Part shown: one piece after another, positions 22,943 through 26,007 of the stretch
Layout: every line of letters starts with the position of its first letter
How positions within the stretch are numbered: the stretch's first letter is position 1
IMG/VR virus record: IMGVR_UViG_3300025890_000136
Span: 1 to 26,007 of that record
From: a virus
Direction: 5' to 3' (one strand)
Length of the DNA stretch: 26,007 nt
The notes under the pieces: generated by a model
Told to the model about the DNA's origin: nothing
The model's input: the letters and a program-made list of their open reading frames with translations, nothing else
Database searches by the model: none
Program-made: the position numbers and the translations under genes

Positions 22943-23133
22943 TTAAAGCAATAGAGAAAACATTAAATTGCACAGATAAAAATGGAGTGCAAAGGGGTTG
23001 GATTGTTAAATATGATTCAAAGGATAAGATTAAAGAAATAAAAAGTTTATTCAATCCGAATGATTACAAAGGCAGTAGGCCCGTTTATAATGATGAGCAG
23101 ATTTTAGTTATATTAAAAAAGGAAAGGAAATGA
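22939..23133 (+). CDS. hypothetical small protein
   Basis: The 64-residue protein is mixed alpha-beta (GWIVKYDSKDKIKEIKSLFNPNDYKGSRPVYNDEQILVILKK). It is linked to both neighbours by ATGA overlaps and so belongs to a tightly coupled string of small genes. No motif is recognised. Confidence 0.55.
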   Translation: MIKAIEKTLNCTDKNGVQRGWIVKYDSKDKIKEIKSLFNPNDYKGSRPVYNDEQILVILKKERK

Positions 23134-23285
23134 TTTATGTAATATTAATTTCATTTATAGTTATATTATTTTTATATAATACAATTATTGAAATGAAAAT
23201 AAAAAATGATGAATTAAAAAGTTTGAATAATAATTTAAAAAGATTTGAGGATGAGTGGAAAAACAAATACACAAATAAAGGTTAA
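23130..23285 (+). CDS. small membrane-anchored coiled-coil protein
   Basis: The 51-residue protein has an N-terminal membrane span (IYVILISFIVILFLY) and then a charged coiled coil (EMKIKNDELKSLNNNLKRFEDEWKNKY). The start overlaps the previous stop by ATGA. The layout resembles small phage inner-membrane proteins; role unknown. Confidence 0.5.
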   Translation: MIYVILISFIVILFLYNTIIEMKIKNDELKSLNNNLKRFEDEWKNKYTNKG

Positions 23286-23559
23286 GAATAAATATTATTG
23301 GGATATGGACAGAAACAAACCATTTAAAAAAAGCATTGATTATTCAAAAGACAAAACACCTAATTACTACATTGGAAAGGTTTATAGATATGAGGCAAGA
23401 AAAGTGATTGAGGATTTTGATTTAGGATATAATTGTGGGACAGCATTAAGTTATATTGTCAGAGCAAAGCGTAAGCATGAAACAAGTGTTGACTGCATAC
23501 AGAAAGCAATTAACCATTTAGAATTTGAGTTGGATAAAATAAAAAATATAAATAAATAA
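23251..23559 (+). CDS. DUF3310-like protein (possible nucleotide kinase family)
   Basis: The 102-residue protein starts at ATG 23251 (an upstream TTG at 23245 is possible). The core from about residue 37 reads YYIGKVYRYEARKVIEDFDLGYNCGTALSYIVRA followed by KRKHE...CIQKAINHLEFELDK. This follows the DUF3310 pattern: a Y-N-x-G-x-A-x-x-Y-I-x-R-A core and a final KA-x-x-x-L-E-x-E helix. Some members, such as T7 gp1.7, are nucleotide kinases. The Lys-rich N-terminal extension is specific to this protein. Confidence 0.7.
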   Translation: MSGKTNTQIKVKNKYYWDMDRNKPFKKSIDYSKDKTPNYYIGKVYRYEARKVIEDFDLGYNCGTALSYIVRAKRKHETSVDCIQKAINHLEFELDKIKNINK

Positions 23560-23562
23560 CAA

Positions 23563-23727
23563 ATGTTGAAAACTAATGTTTTACTTTACACCATGAAAGA
23601 ATTTGGAAGATTATTAATCACAACTGTTTTGTTGCCATTTATATTGGTTGCATCAGTTTTAATGTTATTTTTTGTAATACATGAAAGTTTTTGGCACAGT
23701 AAAGGGGGGGAAACTAAAACTGAATAA
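23563..23727 (+). CDS. small single-span membrane protein
   Basis: The 54-residue protein from ATG 23563 has a long hydrophobic stretch (LLITTVLLPFILVASVLMLFFVI, about 17-39) and a short polar tail. A shorter start at 23593 is possible. It begins 3 nt after the DUF3310 gene and overlaps the NinB-like gene by 47 nt. Role unknown. Confidence 0.45.
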   Translation: MLKTNVLLYTMKEFGRLLITTVLLPFILVASVLMLFFVIHESFWHSKGGETKTE

Positions 23728-24064
23728 CAGCAGAAAGTTCCAGGATTCATTAAGAGAATTTGAGGGAATGGATGTTGAGTTAAGAATTAGGAAAAGGAGT
23801 GCAAACAGATCAAAGGAGCAGAACAGTTTGTATTGGAGTTGGATTGATATATTATCAAAAGAAATAGGATACACAAAAGAAGAGATGCACACATTAATAA
23901 AATATAAATTCCTTAAAAGAAATGTTGTTGATGACAATGGAGAAGAGCAGGAAGTAATTAAAAGCACAACTACACTTACAACAAAAGAATTTAGTTTGCT
24001 TATGAATGATGTTTTGTTTTGGAGTAATAACACATTAAACATTAATTTGCCGAGCAATGAGTGA
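23681..24064 (+). CDS. NinB-like recombination protein
   Basis: The 127-residue protein has the NinB/YbcN pattern: IRKRSANRSKEQNSLYWSWIDILSKEIGYTKEEMHTLIKYKFL at residues 36-78, with the RSxxQNxxYW core, followed by STTTLTTKEFSLLMNDVLFW. Members of this family bind single-stranded DNA and assist phage recombination. It overlaps the VRR-NUC gene by 8 nt. It adds to the nuclease and SSB set further upstream. Confidence 0.75.
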   Translation: MKVFGTVKGGKLKLNNSRKFQDSLREFEGMDVELRIRKRSANRSKEQNSLYWSWIDILSKEIGYTKEEMHTLIKYKFLKRNVVDDNGEEQEVIKSTTTLTTKEFSLLMNDVLFWSNNTLNINLPSNE

Positions 24065-24425
24065 GGAAAGATTGCAAACAGAAGTTGTTAATTGGATTAA
24101 ACTAAAATATCCAAAGGCGAGATTTTGTGCATCATTGGGCGGTATATACACAGGGCCAAGACAGGCCATCAAAGCAAAGCGGACAGGTTACAGCAGGGGA
24201 TTCCCAGACTTACAAATAACAGAGGCAAGAGGTGGTTACTTTGGATTATTCATTGAATTAAAAACAATCAAAGGAAGAGCAACAGATGTGCAAAGGGATT
24301 GGATTAATGATTTGAATGATAGAGGTTATTATGCAGAGATATGCAAAGGATTACCAGCAACATTAAAAACAATTGAATCGTATATGGAGCAGAAAGAAAC
24401 AAAGAGGAATGAAAGCAATCAGTAA
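24057..24425 (+). CDS. VRR-NUC domain nuclease
   Basis: The 122-residue protein is a minimal PD-(D/E)XK enzyme of the VRR-NUC family, used in DNA repair or Holliday-junction-type cleavage. Visible catalytic residues are E9 (LQTEVVNW), D51 (GFPDLQ), E67 and K69 (FIELK) and Q79 (TDVQRDW). A GGIYTGPRQAIKAKRTGYSRG basic loop lies before D51. Its length is that of stand-alone phage forms. It overlaps both neighbouring genes. Confidence 0.9.
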   Translation: MSEERLQTEVVNWIKLKYPKARFCASLGGIYTGPRQAIKAKRTGYSRGFPDLQITEARGGYFGLFIELKTIKGRATDVQRDWINDLNDRGYYAEICKGLPATLKTIESYMEQKETKRNESNQ

Positions 24426-24762
24426 AAAGCAATCAACAGTTAATAAAGAATTAAAGAAAGTATATCAAGAGATTGCAGAAGAGCGTGGCCATTATTGCAC
24501 AGGATGTGGCCGTTCAGATGTTCCATTAAGTCATTCGCATATCATTCCAAGAAGTAGGCGTTCAGATTTAGTAACAGATAAAAGAAACATCACATATCAT
24601 TGTTTAGATGGTATTGATGGAAATGGCAACAGCAGAAAGGGATGCCATACAATTTGGGAGGGAGTTGACAGAGATACATTGTTAGACTATCCCAGAAACA
24701 TTGAATATGTATTAGAGGTTGATGTTGAGTATTATTATTTAATAACAGAATTAAATGGGTGA
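24409..24762 (+). CDS. HNH/treble-clef nuclease-like protein
   Basis: The 117-residue protein starts at ATG 24409; a TTG start at 24373 would place the first 12 residues inside the VRR-NUC gene and is less likely. Motif elements are CTGCGRSD, LSHSHIIPRSRRSDL (H), KRNITYHC (N) and KGCHTIWEG (H), the order of a zinc-bound HNH site. Phage members process DNA or assist packaging or recombination. It overlaps the next gene by 8 nt. Confidence 0.75.
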   Translation: MKAISKKQSTVNKELKKVYQEIAEERGHYCTGCGRSDVPLSHSHIIPRSRRSDLVTDKRNITYHCLDGIDGNGNSRKGCHTIWEGVDRDTLLDYPRNIEYVLEVDVEYYYLITELNG

Positions 24763-25360
24763 TATTATAATAATAGCAAAGTTAAAAGAAATAATGGACA
24801 GGAAAGGATATAAGTTTTTTGAAAGAGGAAATTACAATCTTAATATTATTGGCATCAGAAGTAAACAAAGCGTTGCAAATAGTTTTGATGATTCATTAAT
24901 GTGCATATTTAAAAAGGATGATGAATGGGTTGTTAATGAATATACAATTACAACAGATGCAGGGAGTTATTGGTTAAAGAATCCCATTGATAAAAAAGGA
25001 ACAGCATTATTAGTTCCCGATCAATACAGGGGAGTTTATGGTTTAAGGAAACACAATGGGAAATATAAAGCATTATGTCAATCATGGGGAGATGTTAAAG
25101 TTTACAGGGATAATGATAAGGATATTATTTTAGATTATGATTGTGAAACAATAGACAAAGGAATGTTTGGAATTAATATACACAGGAGCAATCCAAGAAC
25201 AGAAAGCACAATGGTTAATAAATGGAGTGCGGGTTGCCAAGTGTTTAAGAAAGCAAATGAATACAATGAGTTTATTAATGATTGTGAAACGGCAAGAAAC
25301 ATTTGGGGGAATAAATTTACTTATACATTGCTAACATATAAAGATATTAAGAATGGATAA
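24755..25360 (+). CDS. L,D-transpeptidase-like (YkuD-type) cell-wall protein, tentative
   Basis: The 201-residue protein contains FGINIHRSN (H143) and, 17 residues later, WSAGCQVF (C161), matching the HX(15-18)SxGC catalytic pattern of YkuD-type transpeptidases and related phage proteins. Before it lie LLVPDQYRGVYGLRKHNGKYKALCQ and KVYRDNDKD. There is no signal peptide. It may be a virion-associated or accessory cell-wall enzyme, but it sits far from the endolysin, among nucleases. The fold is not confirmed. Confidence 0.5.
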   Translation: MGDIIIIAKLKEIMDRKGYKFFERGNYNLNIIGIRSKQSVANSFDDSLMCIFKKDDEWVVNEYTITTDAGSYWLKNPIDKKGTALLVPDQYRGVYGLRKHNGKYKALCQSWGDVKVYRDNDKDIILDYDCETIDKGMFGINIHRSNPRTESTMVNKWSAGCQVFKKANEYNEFINDCETARNIWGNKFTYTLLTYKDIKNG

Positions 25361-25613
25361 TGTTTTTATAAAAGCGGCAACATCATTATTATTACATGAT
25401 GCAATGGAGGAATTAAAACAGATGGCAATACAGAATGGCAATCAACATGATGAGGAGTATTTGGATAACATGTTGTTGATGTCAATGATAGGTTATGCAA
25501 TAGCAACAGGAAGAGATAAAAGATATATTGTTGAGATGTTTGCCAACATTGTTAATGAGCAACAGGATGAGAATGCAATGGAGATTATTAATCAAGCAAA
25601 GGATTTATTATAA
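25353..25613 (+). CDS. hypothetical helical protein
   Basis: The 86-residue, all-helical acidic protein (FIKAATSLLLHDAMEELKQMAIQ, YLDNMLLMSMIGYAIATGRD, YIVEMFANIVNEQ) overlaps the genes on both sides by 8 and 1 nt. No family is recognised. Its position next to the terminal HNH gene may mean a packaging-related role. Confidence 0.6.
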   Translation: MDNVFIKAATSLLLHDAMEELKQMAIQNGNQHDEEYLDNMLLMSMIGYAIATGRDKRYIVEMFANIVNEQQDENAMEIINQAKDLL

Positions 25614-25948
25614 TGCCAACATTACCAAAAGGAAACAGGCGGCCATGGATACCAAAGAAAAGAAAGATTTATGGACAGACAGATAACAGTTCGTTTTATC
25701 AATCAAAACAATGGAGGATGTTAAGGCGTTATTATATTAAAGCCAATCCATTATGTGAGGAATGCACCAGGAAAGGAAAGACAACAGCAGGGAATTGTAT
25801 TGATCACATCAAGCCAATAAGCATGGGAGGAAGTAAGGTGGATGAATCTAATTTGCAAACACTATGCAACAGTTGCCATGCTAAGAAGTCAGCAACTGAG
25901 GCGGTTGAATATAGGAAAGGAGTTAAGGATTATGTTAGAAAGAAATAA
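25613..25948 (+). CDS. HNH endonuclease, terminase-associated type
   Basis: The 111-residue protein has the usual phage HNH layout: FYQSKQWRMLRRYYIKANPLCEEC at 28-51, CIDHIKPISMGG at 62-73 (metal-binding D-H), and NLQTLCNSCHAKKS at 80-93 with two CxxC pairs (48-51 and 85-88). HNH proteins next to the cos site assist terminase cleavage in HK97-like phages. It is the last gene; if the ends join, the next genes are the terminases. A basic N-terminus may contact DNA. Confidence 0.9.
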   Translation: MPTLPKGNRRPWIPKKRKIYGQTDNSSFYQSKQWRMLRRYYIKANPLCEECTRKGKTTAGNCIDHIKPISMGGSKVDESNLQTLCNSCHAKKSATEAVEYRKGVKDYVRKK

Positions 25949-26007
25949 TTTTAAAAAATATTGTGTGGGGGGTGCATGAAATCTTAAAAAGTAAAATATA
26001 TGCAAAT
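25949..26007. other. right non-coding end, adjoining the HNH gene
   Basis: No ORF. It contains a GTGTGGGGGGTGCATG stretch and ends ATATGCAAAT, a weak match to TACGCAAAA at 15 and 55. It shares no long repeat with the first 123 bases, so terminal redundancy is not visible. Together with 1-123 it could form a cos region of about 180 nt. Confidence 0.35.

Noticed and set aside
23584-23594. Third copy of CTTTACACCAT, the end of the early promoters
   Set aside because: It lies inside a small gene, lacks the TATC and the -33 box at 19 bp, and encodes part of the reading frame; most likely coincidence.
1-26007. Direct terminal repeat at the window ends or a lysogeny module
   Set aside because: No shared sequence of useful length was found between the first 123 and last 59 bases, and no integrase, repressor or attachment site is recognisable.

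Overview
The window looks like an essentially complete genome, or nearly so, of a small tailed phage (siphovirus with an HK97-type head) infecting a Bacteroidota host, probably a flavobacterium-like one. The host inference rests on four things: very low GC; starts preceded by A-rich leaders with almost no Shine-Dalgarno sequence; two promoters of the TTTG-N19-TAnnTTTG class; and a DUF3127-type single-strand binding protein. All recognisable genes lie on the + strand. I see no integrase, repressor, tRNA, CRISPR array or insertion sequence. No stretch over 300 bases lacks a gene.

Layout. 1-123 and 25949-26007 are the non-coding ends, between an HNH nuclease gene and the small terminase gene; this is where cos lies in many HK97-like phages, so the two ends may join. 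124-2544: zinc-ribbon protein, P27-type small terminase, large terminase and a small conserved protein. 2736-5793: portal, prohead protease, major capsid protein, then a strong terminator. 5856-8260: neck and tail-completion genes, a small frameshifted ORF, the tail tube gene and a second hairpin. 8341-9011: tail assembly chaperones with a textbook A AAA AAG slippery site and downstream hairpin. 9001-14363: tape measure and one very large tail-tip protein. 14365-15611: lysis region (small membrane proteins, M15 peptidase, a 19-residue membrane peptide, 3TM-type holin). 15627-16856: metallophosphoesterase, followed by the terminator of the late block.

16977-25948 is the early or replication block. 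It holds two near-identical control cassettes (promoter, A-rich leader, small ORF, GGGGGTGTAAAA hairpin) at 16977-17254 and 19877-20175. The first drives a recombination set: possible annealing protein, PD-(D/E)XK nuclease with a four-cysteine cluster, DnaA domain IV-like protein and SSB. The second drives winged-helix proteins, a replisome-organiser-like protein, and an orphan adenine methyltransferase bracketed by a 22-bp direct repeat. It continues into small proteins, a DUF3310 protein, a NinB-like protein, a VRR-NUC nuclease, an HNH protein, an L,D-transpeptidase-like protein and the terminal HNH nuclease.

The most interesting signals are regulatory. A shared TTAGT-N6-CTAG motif sits in three of the four internal long intergenic gaps. 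Two of those gaps (before the portal and before the endolysin) also share a TTATATGTTTTT element followed by phased A-tracts, which could be phage late promoters. Other points are the methyltransferase cassette, the duplicated leader cassette and the stand-alone DnaA-like protein next to a possible iteron region.
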